Shown here piece after piece: positions 1 to 7,798 of a stretch of 64,000 nt of DNA. The DNA lies in assembly GCF_947252345.1 (NCBI RefSeq), contig NZ_CAMXVC010000004.1, positions 1 to 64,000 of the forward strand, given 5' to 3'. Position 1 is the stretch's first letter, and each line of letters opens with the position of its first letter. The notes beneath the pieces are model-generated. The model saw only the letters and a program-made list of their open reading frames with translations. It was not told the DNA's origin and did no database searches. Both the position numbers and the translations under genes were made by a program. Source of the DNA: an uncultured Finegoldia sp. (lineage in GTDB: Bacteria; Bacillota; Clostridia; Tissierellales; Peptoniphilaceae).

Positions 1-839
1 AAGATAAGGATGGAAATACTATCCACAAATACCATAAGATAGTAACAAAATATGTTGATGAATGTGGAGACCCAATTCCAGGCAACCCTACAGAAGATGG
101 TGAAAAGGTAGCTAAAGATATTCCTGGTTATGAACATACAAAGACAGATGTTGATAATACAACAAAAGATGTAACTCATGTTTATAAGAAAAAACCAACA
201 CCACCAACACCACCAACACCTCCAACACCTCCAACACCAGTTATTCCAACTCCAATTGTTGAAGAAGGAGAGTTCCAAGAACACCACATCTATCAAATAG
301 TTGACAAAGATGGAAAAGTAATCTCTGTTGTTGAAGAAAAGGATGAAGATGTTACTAAGGGTAAGATTTACGAAGAGTACAAGACTTCTAAGAAGGATAA
401 GAATGGTTACAAACTTGTTAAGGTAAAAGCAACTGATGAAAATTCAGAAAATATTGTTAAATTTGACAAGGATGGAAAGGAAACTAAGGGTAATTATGTA
501 AGCGGTAAGAAGTTGGAAGTAACTTATATTTACCAAAAAGTTCAAGAAACTCCTAGTGCTCCAGGAAATGAAAAACCATCAGAAAATCCATCGAAAAAAC
601 CTGAATCTAACAAGCCACAAGACAACAAAGAAAATGGCAAGAAACCTTCTGACAATAAGGCAGAACAAAAGGGCGGAGAAAAACAAAACTCAGATTCTAA
701 AGCTGAATCTAAAGGTCAAAGCCCAACAAAGAAATTGCCAAAAGCAGGTTCTGAAATGGAATTGTTGCAATTAGCAGCAGGTGCATTGTCAATAGTAAGT
801 GGATTCGGAGTATCTTTATCGAAAAAGAGAAGAAAATAA
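1..839 (+). CDS. C-terminal part of LPXTG-type surface protein (5' end outside window)
   Basis: The reading frame is open from the first complete codon at position 3 to the TAA at 837-839, so the start lies upstream of the window. Seen in order: a MucBP-like segment (VTKYVDECGDPIPG ... VTHVYKKK), a Pro-Thr linker made of five PTP units, a second repeat-like segment ending in VTYIYQKV, a charged Lys/Glu/Asn/Ser-rich wall-spanning stretch, and a sorting signal made of LPKAG, a hydrophobic segment and a KKRRK tail. A sortase would join the protein to peptidoglycan at LPKAG. The fourth position is Ala rather than the usual Thr. The ligand cannot be told from this fragment; adhesin or host-protein binding is likely. 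It is the last gene of its transcription unit, because a strong terminator follows. Confidence 0.9.
   Translation, partial: DKDGNTIHKYHKIVTKYVDECGDPIPGNPTEDGEKVAKDIPGYEHTKTDVDNTTKDVTHVYKKKPTPPTPPTPPTPPTPVIPTPIVEEGEFQEHHIYQIVDKDGKVISVVEEKDEDVTKGKIYEEYKTSKKDKNGYKLVKVKATDENSENIVKFDKDGKETKGNYVSGKKLEVTYIYQKVQETPSAPGNEKPSENPSKKPESNKPQDNKENGKKPSDNKAEQKGGEKQNSDSKAESKGQSPTKKLPKAGSEMELLQLAAGALSIVSGFGVSLSKKRRK
195..239 (+). repeat. Five 9-bp tandem repeats coding Pro-Thr-Pro linker
   Basis: Five head-to-tail copies of CCAACACCA or CCAACACCT are in frame with the surface-protein gene and encode PTP units. The unit is a multiple of three, so copy-number change alters linker length without breaking the frame. 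Confidence 0.9.
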
Positions 840-864
840 ATTCCCGATGAGATTTAAGTTTTAA

Positions 865-896
865 AGAGACAACTCGAGAGAGTTGTCTCTTTTTTT
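865..896 (+). terminator. Rho-independent terminator after surface protein
   Basis: A perfect 11-bp stem (AGAGACAACTC with its complement), a GAGA tetraloop and a run of T follow the surface-protein stop by 25 bases. Confidence 0.95.
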
Positions 897-910
897 GCTG
901 AAAATTTTCC

Positions 911-939
911 TTGACAAATCAAAAATTAAGAACTAGAAT
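911..939 (+). promoter_or_regulatory. Consensus promoter of zinc uptake operon
   Basis: TTGACA at 911-916 and TAGAAT at 934-939 are separated by exactly 17 bases. The start of transcription is expected near 946, inside the palindrome at 942-962. The znuA frame stays open upstream as far as 911, but that part is this promoter, which argues for the internal ATG at 983. Confidence 0.9.
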
Positions 940-941
940 GA

Positions 942-962
942 TAATGCAAATAATTTGCATTA
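942..962 (+). promoter_or_regulatory. Fur/Zur-family operator palindrome
   Basis: This is a perfect 10-1-10 inverted repeat: arm TAATGCAAAT, one central A, then the exact reverse complement of the arm. It begins 3 bases after the -10 element, so it covers the expected transcription start. Size and layout fit a Fur-superfamily (Zur-like) operator. Because the operon encodes a zinc-type transporter, repression by zinc-loaded Zur is the natural inference. The regulator gene is not in this window. Confidence 0.8.
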
Positions 963-982
963 GAATTTTTTATGGAGGAAGT

Positions 983-2077
983 ATGAAAAAATTAATAAAA
1001 ATTTTATTGTTAGTTTTGATTATTTGCCTGGCATCTGGTTGTGCTAGACAAAACAATGAAGTTAACAATCAAAAAGCACAAGAACAAAAAGAAAAAACAG
1101 ACGACAAGTCTAGTGATAAATCAAATTCAAAGAAATTATATGTAAGTTTCTATCCGTTGGAATATATGGCAAAAGAAATCGCCAAGGACAAGATTGACGT
1201 CGTGAATATTATGCCTAAAGGCGTGAGCGTTCACGAATGGGAGCCAACAGCTCAGGACATCAAGGATTTATCAGATTCCAAGATGCTCATCGTAAATGGG
1301 TTGGGACTTGAAGGTTGGTTGGATGATGTAAAATCAACTTTGAAGAACACCGAAATTGTCGATTCTTCTGCTAGCATCGAAAAGATAAAAGCTGAGGAGG
1401 AAGCTGAACACGACCACGACCATGAACACAGTGATGACCATGAAGAATGTGAATGTTGCAAGAAAAAGGAAAAATGTTGCAGCAAAGATGAAAAACCAGA
1501 ATGCTGCAAGAAAGATGACAAGGACAAGGCTGATGACTCACACGAACATCACCACGGAGAATTTGACCCTCATATTTGGATTAGTCCTAAACAAGCTAGG
1601 ATTCAATTGAAAAATGTTTACGAGGCTATTGTGAAATTTGACCCTGCAAACAAGAATTTCTACGAAGCTAATTACAAAGAGGTTGACAAAAAATTTGAAG
1701 ATTTGGATAAAAAATACGCTGATGTTTTGAAACCTCAAAAGGATAAATATTTTATCGTTCCTCATGAAGCGTTTGGGTATTTTGCTAGGGATTATCATAT
1801 CAACCAAGTTCCAATCGAAGGAATAAATTCAGATTCTGAACCTGATTTGAACAAGATGAAAGAGTTGACAAATTTCGCCAAGTCTCACAAGATTAACACT
1901 GTATTCTATGAAATGGGTGAAAGCGACAAGATTGCAACAGCTTTGGCAAAGGAAATCAACGCTAAGACTGCAGGCTTGTCAACTATTGAAGCGAAAACAC
2001 AAGAAATTGAAGACGGCAAGGTTAATTATTTCTCTTTGTTAGAAAAGAATTTAGATGAAATTTCAAAAGCAAAATAA
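983..2077 (+). CDS. znuA: Zinc ABC transporter substrate-binding lipoprotein
   Basis: Cluster A-I metal-binding lipoprotein (ZnuA/AdcA/TroA family) that captures Zn2+, or possibly Mn2+, outside the membrane and hands it to the ZnuB channel. The start at ATG 983 follows GGAGGAAG, and the signal peptide ends at lipobox LASGC with Cys20 as lipidation site. Metal ligands visible: His84 (SVHEWEPT), His197 (DPHIWISP), His261 (FIVPHEAFGYF) and the acidic FYEMGESD segment. Between the first and second ligands, about residues 138-193, lies a mobile metal-rich loop. It starts His/Asp-rich (EHDHDHEH), continues with seven Cys as one single and three CC pairs, and ends HEHHH. The His part is usual for zinc-specific members; the Cys part is not. 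First gene of znuA-znuC-znuB. Confidence 0.93.
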   Translation: MKKLIKILLLVLIICLASGCARQNNEVNNQKAQEQKEKTDDKSSDKSNSKKLYVSFYPLEYMAKEIAKDKIDVVNIMPKGVSVHEWEPTAQDIKDLSDSKMLIVNGLGLEGWLDDVKSTLKNTEIVDSSASIEKIKAEEEAEHDHDHEHSDDHEECECCKKKEKCCSKDEKPECCKKDDKDKADDSHEHHHGEFDPHIWISPKQARIQLKNVYEAIVKFDPANKNFYEANYKEVDKKFEDLDKKYADVLKPQKDKYFIVPHEAFGYFARDYHINQVPIEGINSDSEPDLNKMKELTNFAKSHKINTVFYEMGESDKIATALAKEINAKTAGLSTIEAKTQEIEDGKVNYFSLLEKNLDEISKAK

Positions 2078-2078
2078 T

Positions 2079-2720
2079 ATGAATGAAGTGTTAAGTGTTG
2101 CAAATTTGGATTTTTCATACAGAAATGAAAAATTGTTGCGAAACATAAATTTTAATATTAACGAGGGAGATTTCGTGGGCATAACCGGAGCTAATGGCTC
2201 CGGTAAGTCTACGTTGTTGAAACTTATTCTCGGGTTTTTAAAGCCAGATAAGGGCGAAATCAATTTTATCGGTGGTAAAAAAGATTTTACAATTGGTTAT
2301 GTTCCACAAAATAATCACGAGAAAAGTATTTCGTTTCCGATTACAGCCTATGAGATTGTTTCTATGAATGTGAGAGCTGACGGCGAAAATTCGTCTGATG
2401 AGAAGATAGAAAATGCTCTCAGCCTTGTTGAGATGAATGATAAAAAGTATTACGATTACAACAAGATGAGTGGTGGTGAACAAGAGCGAGTTATGATTGC
2501 AAAAGCTTTGGCAAATGAGCCGAAGATTTTGATTTTTGACGAGCCAACAGCGGGTCTCGACCAAGAAAGCAAGGAGAATTTGTTTCGATTGCTGAAACAT
2601 TTGAACAGCCACCACAAAATAACAATTTTGGTCGTAACTCACGAATTGGAGTTTACGAGGGATTATTTTAACAGGATTTTTAGATTGGAAAGTGAATTTG
2701 TAGAGGTGAAAAATGTTTGA
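2079..2720 (+). CDS. znuC: Zinc ABC transporter ATP-binding protein
   Basis: ATPase of the metal uptake transporter. From ATG 2079 the protein has 213 residues with Walker A GANGSGKST (37-45), Q-loop YVPQNN, signature MSGGEQERV, Walker B ILIFDEPTAGLD and the H-loop His in VVTHELEF. An in-frame ATG at 2055 would add 8 residues and overlap znuA. ATG 2079 lies one base after the znuA stop and gives the usual family N-terminus; neither start has a strong ribosome site, so translation is probably coupled to znuA. The 3' end overlaps znuB. Confidence 0.93.
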   Translation: MNEVLSVANLDFSYRNEKLLRNINFNINEGDFVGITGANGSGKSTLLKLILGFLKPDKGEINFIGGKKDFTIGYVPQNNHEKSISFPITAYEIVSMNVRADGENSSDEKIENALSLVEMNDKKYYDYNKMSGGEQERVMIAKALANEPKILIFDEPTAGLDQESKENLFRLLKHLNSHHKITILVVTHELEFTRDYFNRIFRLESEFVEVKNV

Positions 2721-3519
2721 GATGTTCTCGTATGATTTTATGAGAAGGGCATTTATTGTCGGGGTTTTGGTGTCGATAATTGTTCCGTTGATTGGAACTT
2801 TTGTCGTCAACAAGAAAAACTCGATGGTGGGAGATGCTCTAAGCCACAGTTCATTGGCAGGCGTCGCTCTCGGACTTATTTTCGGATTTAATCCCGTAAT
2901 TGCCGCTATTTTGGTGTGCGTTGTTGCGGCTTTTGGAATCGAAATAATCAGGAAAAATTTTGCGAAAAGTTCCGATTTGTCGACGGCTATAGTTATGAGC
3001 AGCGGAATTGGTTTGGCGGCTATTTTGTCTGATTTTGTTCCTGGAGCTGCAAATTTCCAATCATTTATGTTCGGTTCCATCGTTGCTATCCCAGATGTGG
3101 AGTTGTACACTGTGTCTATTGTTGCGACATTGGTTATAGTTATGTATTTTACGCTGTACAAGAAATTGGTTTATATAATTTTTGATGAGGACGGAGCGAG
3201 ATTGTCTGGAATCAATGTCGATTTAATCAACAAGATTTTTACTTTTTTGATTGCCATAACCGTTGCAATAGCATCAAGAACGGTAGGTGCGCTTATGGTT
3301 TCGAGTTTGATGGTCATTCCAGTGTCTTGCGCTATAAAAATATCCAATTCATTCAAAAAAACCGTAATTAATTCCTGCCTTTTTGGAATTTTGTTCACAA
3401 TCATCGGAATCAATTTGTCTTATTATTTGCAATTAAAACCGGGAGGTTCGATAGTTCTAACAGGACTTTTTGTCTTGATTTTATTAATCGTTGCGAATAA
3501 GTTTAGAAAAAATAATTAG
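2713..3519 (+). CDS. znuB: Zinc ABC transporter permease
   Basis: Integral membrane subunit (ABC-3 family, ZnuB/AdcB type, 268 residues). It is largely hydrophobic with several membrane segments and the family-typical N-terminal MVGDALSHSSLAGVALG region. The frame begins 8 bases inside the end of znuC, so the two are translationally coupled. With ZnuA outside and ZnuC inside it completes an importer. A terminator follows directly. Confidence 0.93.
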   Translation: MFEMFSYDFMRRAFIVGVLVSIIVPLIGTFVVNKKNSMVGDALSHSSLAGVALGLIFGFNPVIAAILVCVVAAFGIEIIRKNFAKSSDLSTAIVMSSGIGLAAILSDFVPGAANFQSFMFGSIVAIPDVELYTVSIVATLVIVMYFTLYKKLVYIIFDEDGARLSGINVDLINKIFTFLIAITVAIASRTVGALMVSSLMVIPVSCAIKISNSFKKTVINSCLFGILFTIIGINLSYYLQLKPGGSIVLTGLFVLILLIVANKFRKNN

Positions 3520-3521
3520 TC

Positions 3522-3562
3522 AAAACACCACAGTAAAATTTTAATTTTTTGTGGTGTTTTTT
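3522..3562 (+). terminator. Terminator after znuB
   Basis: An 11-bp stem, AAAACACCACA with TGTGGTGTTTT, encloses an AT-rich loop and is followed by more T. It begins a few bases after the znuB stop. Confidence 0.85.
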
Positions 3563-3575
3563 GGTTTGCAAAACG

Positions 3576-3604
3576 TTGTAATTTCCTTTTTTTACAAGTA
3601 TAAT
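3576..3604 (+). promoter_or_regulatory. Promoter of yitT-cvfB-ppiC group
   Basis: TTGTAA at 3576-3581 and TATAAT at 3599-3604 are separated by 17 bases, just upstream of the yitT start. Confidence 0.7.
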
Positions 3605-3626
3605 ATTAAAGATGGGAGAAGATAGC

Positions 3627-4517
3627 ATGAAAAAATTGATTAAAAAATTAATATTACTGACAATTGGAACATTGGTGCTTACTTTTGGATTTTTCTTTTT
3701 TATTATGCCTTTTAAATTGACAATAGGTGGGATTTCAGGTGTAGCGATGAGTTTGAACGCATTTTTTCCGAATGTTCCCATTGGTATTTTTGTCATGATA
3801 ATGGACACAATTTTGTATATAATTGCTTTTATTATTTTGGGGAAAAGCTTCGGAGTTTTGTCGATATACTGTTCGTTTATTTTTTCGAGTTCGACAGCTT
3901 TGTTGGAAATTTTGTTGCCAAACTTCAAACCACTATCTGACGATATTTTGATTAATTTAATTTTTGGAATTATTATTTCGGCTGCTGGAATGGCTTTGGT
4001 TATAAATCAAGGTGCGTCGACAGGTGGTACGGATATTATTGCTATGATTATAAGGAAATATATGTCAATCGATGTAGGAAAGTGTATGCTCGTTGCGGAC
4101 TTTTTTGTTGTGTTGCTAGGAATGTACACTTTTGGGACGAAAAGTGGAATGTATGCTATGTTGGGTATATTCATTAACTCTTTGGTTATTGACAAGGCGA
4201 TTGCCGGTTTGAATACGAGAGTTAATATGATGATTACTAGCAACAAATACAAGGAAATAAATTCGTACATTATCGAGAAAATATCGAGAGGTTCTACAAT
4301 TTTTAAAGCTGTTGGTGGTTTTTCCGATGATGAAAAATTCGTAATCAATACTATTGTTTCAAGAGGAGAATATATAAAAATCAAAAACTACGTAAAATCA
4401 ATCGACCCGAAGGCATTCGTGTGTATATCTTATGTGAGTGAGGTTGTCGGTGAAGGATTTACGTATGAATCTGTTGACAATCCAGAATTGGAAATAATTC
4501 CAGGTGGAATGAGCTAG
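3627..4517 (+). CDS. YitT family membrane protein (DUF161/DUF2179)
   Basis: A 296-residue protein with an N-terminal block of about five or six membrane segments (typical FFFIMPFKLTIGGISGVAM and GASTGGTDIIAMI motifs). A soluble C-terminal DUF2179-type domain follows from roughly residue 215 (VNMMITSNKYKEINSYI ... CISYVSEVVGEGF). The family is widespread in Firmicutes and its transport function is unknown. ATG 3627 is preferred over 3612 because GGGAGAAG directly precedes it. Likely first gene of a run continuing into the S1 protein 12 bases downstream. Confidence 0.9.
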   Translation: MKKLIKKLILLTIGTLVLTFGFFFFIMPFKLTIGGISGVAMSLNAFFPNVPIGIFVMIMDTILYIIAFIILGKSFGVLSIYCSFIFSSSTALLEILLPNFKPLSDDILINLIFGIIISAAGMALVINQGASTGGTDIIAMIIRKYMSIDVGKCMLVADFFVVLLGMYTFGTKSGMYAMLGIFINSLVIDKAIAGLNTRVNMMITSNKYKEINSYIIEKISRGSTIFKAVGGFSDDEKFVINTIVSRGEYIKIKNYVKSIDPKAFVCISYVSEVVGEGFTYESVDNPELEIIPGGMS

Positions 4518-4529
4518 AATGGAGAGAGA

Positions 4530-5387
4530 ATGTATAAATTAGGGCAGAGAGAAAATTTAAAAATCGAGAAAATAAACACTGAGGTGTTGTTAAAAAAAGA
4601 CGGAGAAAAAGAATACGTCAGAATGAACGTCGATGAGTTAAATGGCGAGAAAGAAAATGACGTCGTCGATGTTTTTATTTACAATGACAATAAAAATCTT
4701 ATGGCTACTAAGAAACAATCCAAGATTGAACTTGGAAAGATGGCGAGATTAGAGGTAAAAGACATCACAAAGATAGGAGCTTTCTTGGACTGTGGATTGG
4801 AGAAGGACATTTTGCTTCCGTTTAAGGAACAAACATCAAAATTGGTTAAAGGACAAAAATACTTGGTGTATTTGTATATTGATAAATCTCACAGACTTGC
4901 ACTAACTATGAGAATCAAAAATTTTTTGAGAAATGATAGCGGATATGCAAAAAATGATTGGGTAGATGGTGTTATCTACAATATTGTCGATGGACTTGGT
5001 GCATTTGTCGCAGTGGACAACAAATATGAGGGGCTAATTCCTTCCAGTGAGATAGATGGAGTTATAGCTCTCGGCGAAGAGGTGAAGTGCAGAGTATCAG
5101 ATGTAAAATCAGATGGCAAATTGGATTTGTCATTCTTTGAGCCTGCGTACAAACACATTTCCTCTGATGCTGATGTCATTATGGACGAACTTAAAAATTC
5201 AGATGGTTTTATACATTTTAACGACAAATCAGATGCAAATAAAATTAAATCTGTGTTTAATATGTCAAAATCAAGCTTTAAAAGAGCTGTCGGGAGACTA
5301 CTAAAGGAAAATATGATACAATTTTATAACGACGGAATAAAATTAACCAGAAAAGGAAGAGGTAATGATGGAAGAAAAAAAAGATAA
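4530..5387 (+). CDS. cvfB: CvfB/YitL-like S1 RNA-binding protein
   Basis: A 285-residue protein matching the CvfB (conserved virulence factor B, YitL) architecture. There are S1-like beta-barrel repeats over about residues 65-210, with typical turns KIGAFLDCGL and DGLGAFVAVDNKYEGLIP. A C-terminal winged helix follows (FNMSKSSFKRAVGRLLKENMI ... LTRKG). In related Firmicutes these proteins bind RNA and influence expression of virulence genes; the precise target here is unknown. GGAGAG precedes the start at 4530. The end overlaps the next gene by 23 bases, so the two are probably co-translated. Confidence 0.85.
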   Translation: MYKLGQRENLKIEKINTEVLLKKDGEKEYVRMNVDELNGEKENDVVDVFIYNDNKNLMATKKQSKIELGKMARLEVKDITKIGAFLDCGLEKDILLPFKEQTSKLVKGQKYLVYLYIDKSHRLALTMRIKNFLRNDSGYAKNDWVDGVIYNIVDGLGAFVAVDNKYEGLIPSSEIDGVIALGEEVKCRVSDVKSDGKLDLSFFEPAYKHISSDADVIMDELKNSDGFIHFNDKSDANKIKSVFNMSKSSFKRAVGRLLKENMIQFYNDGIKLTRKGRGNDGRKKR

Positions 5388-6120
5388 GGTGTTGGCAGTA
5401 GTAAATGGTGAAGAAATAAAGCAATCAGAGGTTGATAGTTTTATTCATGCTTTGGGCTACAGAGGTGCACAATTCAATAATGAAGAGGGAAAGAAAAGAT
5501 TGACTGATGAATTAATCAACAGAAAACTTTTGTTTTTAAATGCGAAAAAAACTGGATTGGACAAGAACGAAACTTACTTAAAAGAAGCTCAAAAACAGGC
5601 TGAGGAGTTGTTGAAGGATTTTGCGATGGCGAATATTATCAATTCAGTAAGTGTAAGTGATGATGAGTGCAAAGAATACTACGAAAATCACAAAGATATG
5701 TTTAAGGTTCATCCTACATTTACCGCTTCTCATATTTTAGTTGATGATGAAGATACTGCAAATAAAATCAAAGAAAAAATTGACAACAACGAAAACTTTG
5801 AACAGTTAGCTAAGGAATACTCTACTTGTCCATCAAAAGAAAGAGGAGGAGATTTGGGAACATTCCAAAAAGGTCAAATGGTCAAAGAATTTGAACAAGC
5901 TTTGATAGAAAACAATGTTGGCGACATTGTAGGTCCTGTTAAGACACAATTCGGATATCACATTATCAACATCAAGGGCAAAACAGATGAAAAAGTAAAA
6001 TCATTTGAAGAAGCAAAGAATGAAGTAAAGCAAACTTTATTGCAATTGAAACAACAACAAGCTTACATTGACACGACAGATAAATTACAAAAAGAATACA
6101 AAATTGAAAAATTTTATTAA
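5365..6120 (+). CDS. Parvulin-type peptidyl-prolyl isomerase (PpiC domain)
   Basis: A 251-residue protein with an N-terminal SurA/PrsA-like helical chaperone part (residues 1-115) and a parvulin domain (about 118-215). Family motifs are FTASHILV, YSTCPSKERGGDLG, MVKEFEQAL and TQFGYHIINI. It would catalyse cis-trans isomerisation at prolines and assist folding. The N-terminus (MMEEKKDKVLAVVNGEEI) has no signal peptide or lipobox, unlike PrsA, so a cytoplasmic location is predicted unless another start exists. GGAAGAGGT precedes the paired ATGs at 5365 and 5368. Confidence 0.9.
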   Translation: MMEEKKDKVLAVVNGEEIKQSEVDSFIHALGYRGAQFNNEEGKKRLTDELINRKLLFLNAKKTGLDKNETYLKEAQKQAEELLKDFAMANIINSVSVSDDECKEYYENHKDMFKVHPTFTASHILVDDEDTANKIKEKIDNNENFEQLAKEYSTCPSKERGGDLGTFQKGQMVKEFEQALIENNVGDIVGPVKTQFGYHIINIKGKTDEKVKSFEEAKNEVKQTLLQLKQQQAYIDTTDKLQKEYKIEKFY

Positions 6121-6138
6121 TAATGAGTGGAGAATTAA

Positions 6139-7698
6139 ATGAATAATATTAAAAAAAGGATAATAGCATTTCTATTGGGTTGTAGTATGATTTTTTCATC
6201 CGCTACAACAGTACTTGCAGATAATAACAAAGACGAGTCTGCTACTCAAAAATCAGTTTCCAGCTTAGATAGAATTGAAGGGAAAAATAGATTTCAAGTA
6301 GCCGAAAAAGTTATGATGGATTTTTACAAAAATTCCAAAAAGATTGTATTGGTTTCTGCTCTAAAATTTCCTGATAACATAAGTTCAACTGTAATGAGTC
6401 AAGGGAATATTCCGATTTTATACACTTATTCTGACAAATTAAATGATTCTACTGAAAAAGTTTTGAAAGAAAAAAAACTAGATGAAGTTATAATAATAGG
6501 TGGAGAAAAATCTGTAAGCAAAGATGTGGAAAATCACATCAAAAATGATTTGAAAATCAATGTTGTTAGATATGATGGCGAAGATAGATATGAAGTAAAC
6601 ACTAAAATCGTATCTGAGAAGTTTAAGAGCAATTCCTCTGAAAAGCAAAACTTGGTTGTAGCAAGTGGGGAAGTGTTCGCAGATGCAATAAACTCTACAT
6701 CTTTAGCGCAAAAAAACAACGCACCTATAATTTTGGTATCGAAAAATAAGATGTCCAGCTCAACAAAAGATTATCTACAATCATTTGGTGGAAATAATAT
6801 CGGCGAAATCTATGTTGTCGGAGGACAAAATACAGTTTCAGACAAAGTTTTAAAAGAAATTCGTGCGATAACAAATGTAAAGCCAAAAAGAATTAACGGA
6901 AGAGATAGATATACTACTTCCGTTCAAGTTGCAAAAGCTAGCTTTGCAACGCCAAGTAAAGTTATATTTGCGAGTGGAGAGGTTTTTGTTGACGCATTAG
7001 TTGCTGCTCCACTATCACAAAAATTGAACGCTCCTATTTTACTTGTAACAAAAAATTCAATTGATAGCAGTATAAAAACATACGTCGGCAACAATACATT
7101 CGAAAAAATGTATATTGTGGGTGGTAAGAACACCGTATCAGACAAAGTCAAAGAATTGGTTTTGAGCAATAAATCCGAAGATACACTATCAACAGATTCA
7201 AGATATCCAGGGATGAAAATTCGTCGCACAAAGCCTCTTCCGGGTTTAGAAAATGCAGAAGAATTTCCAATTCAAATCAGTAAAGACACAATTTTAATGG
7301 TAAGAGGTCATTACGATGAAAAGATGGCTAATGATATTTTCAAACTATTAAACAATTATCGTAAAGAAAATGGATTGAAAGAGTTAAAACAAGATAATTC
7401 TATGGCCCCAATTGCAAAAACAAGAGCTGTAGAAATAGTTCAATTATTCGAGCATTTGAGACCGAATGGGGGATTGGTTACAGATATCTCCAACATCAAC
7501 GGTGAAAACATCTACAACGGACCTTACACTGCTGATGGTGCAATGGAAGCTTGGAAAAATTCTCCGGGTCACAACGAAAATATGTTGAGAAAAGTGTTCA
7601 CAAGAGTCAATGTAAAAGTTTTTGTGACTAAAGCTTATTACGAAAATTCAAATCAAACTTATGACAGATATTACGCTGTTCAAATTTTTGGAATTTAA
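6139..7698 (+). CDS. Secreted CWB2-repeat protein with C-terminal CAP domain
   Basis: A 519-residue protein. The signal peptide is about residues 1-28 (ends VLADN). Three cell-wall-binding 2 (CWB2) repeats follow over about 40-340; each contains an RI(E/N)G(K/R)xR or YDGEDRYE start and an IVGG(K/Q)xTVS-like motif. The C-terminal CAP/SCP domain is about 375-519, with FEHLRPNGG, GENIYNG and SPGHNENML, the usual His and Glu positions. CWB2 modules bind anionic wall polymers non-covalently; bacterial CAP domains have no settled enzymatic role. It is likely a wall-associated exoprotein. It starts 18 bases after the isomerase and ends at a terminator. Confidence 0.9.
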   Translation: MNNIKKRIIAFLLGCSMIFSSATTVLADNNKDESATQKSVSSLDRIEGKNRFQVAEKVMMDFYKNSKKIVLVSALKFPDNISSTVMSQGNIPILYTYSDKLNDSTEKVLKEKKLDEVIIIGGEKSVSKDVENHIKNDLKINVVRYDGEDRYEVNTKIVSEKFKSNSSEKQNLVVASGEVFADAINSTSLAQKNNAPIILVSKNKMSSSTKDYLQSFGGNNIGEIYVVGGQNTVSDKVLKEIRAITNVKPKRINGRDRYTTSVQVAKASFATPSKVIFASGEVFVDALVAAPLSQKLNAPILLVTKNSIDSSIKTYVGNNTFEKMYIVGGKNTVSDKVKELVLSNKSEDTLSTDSRYPGMKIRRTKPLPGLENAEEFPIQISKDTILMVRGHYDEKMANDIFKLLNNYRKENGLKELKQDNSMAPIAKTRAVEIVQLFEHLRPNGGLVTDISNINGENIYNGPYTADGAMEAWKNSPGHNENMLRKVFTRVNVKVFVTKAYYENSNQTYDRYYAVQIFGI

Positions 7699-7711
7699 AA
7701 CTCAATGAATA

Positions 7712-7747
7712 AAAGTCGATGGTTATTAAGCCATCGCTTTTTTTTTT
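7712..7747 (+). terminator. Terminator after CWB2-CAP gene
   Basis: CGATGG and CCATCG form the core stem around an 8-base loop, followed by ten or more T. Confidence 0.85.
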
Positions 7748-7755
7748 GAAAATTT

Positions 7756-7763
7756 GGTATAAT
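7756..7763 (+). promoter_or_regulatory. Extended -10 promoter of ABC exporter pair
   Basis: TGGTATAAT (TG-N plus TATAAT at 7758-7763) lies 35 bases before the permease start. No clear -35 element is seen; an extended -10 can compensate. Confidence 0.55.
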
Positions 7764-7798
7764 ATTTACAATACATCTCGGTATTGCAGGGGGAAACT

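Noticed and set aside
2184..2204. 8-bp perfect inverted repeat ACCGGAGC/GCTCCGGT
   Set aside because: It coincides with the Walker A codons of znuC and has no T tract; codon constraint explains it.
2238..3161. Long minus-strand reading frame of 307 residues opposite znuC-znuB
   Set aside because: No ribosome site, unusual composition, and both strands cannot be functional here given clear znuC and znuB motifs; it is a shadow frame.
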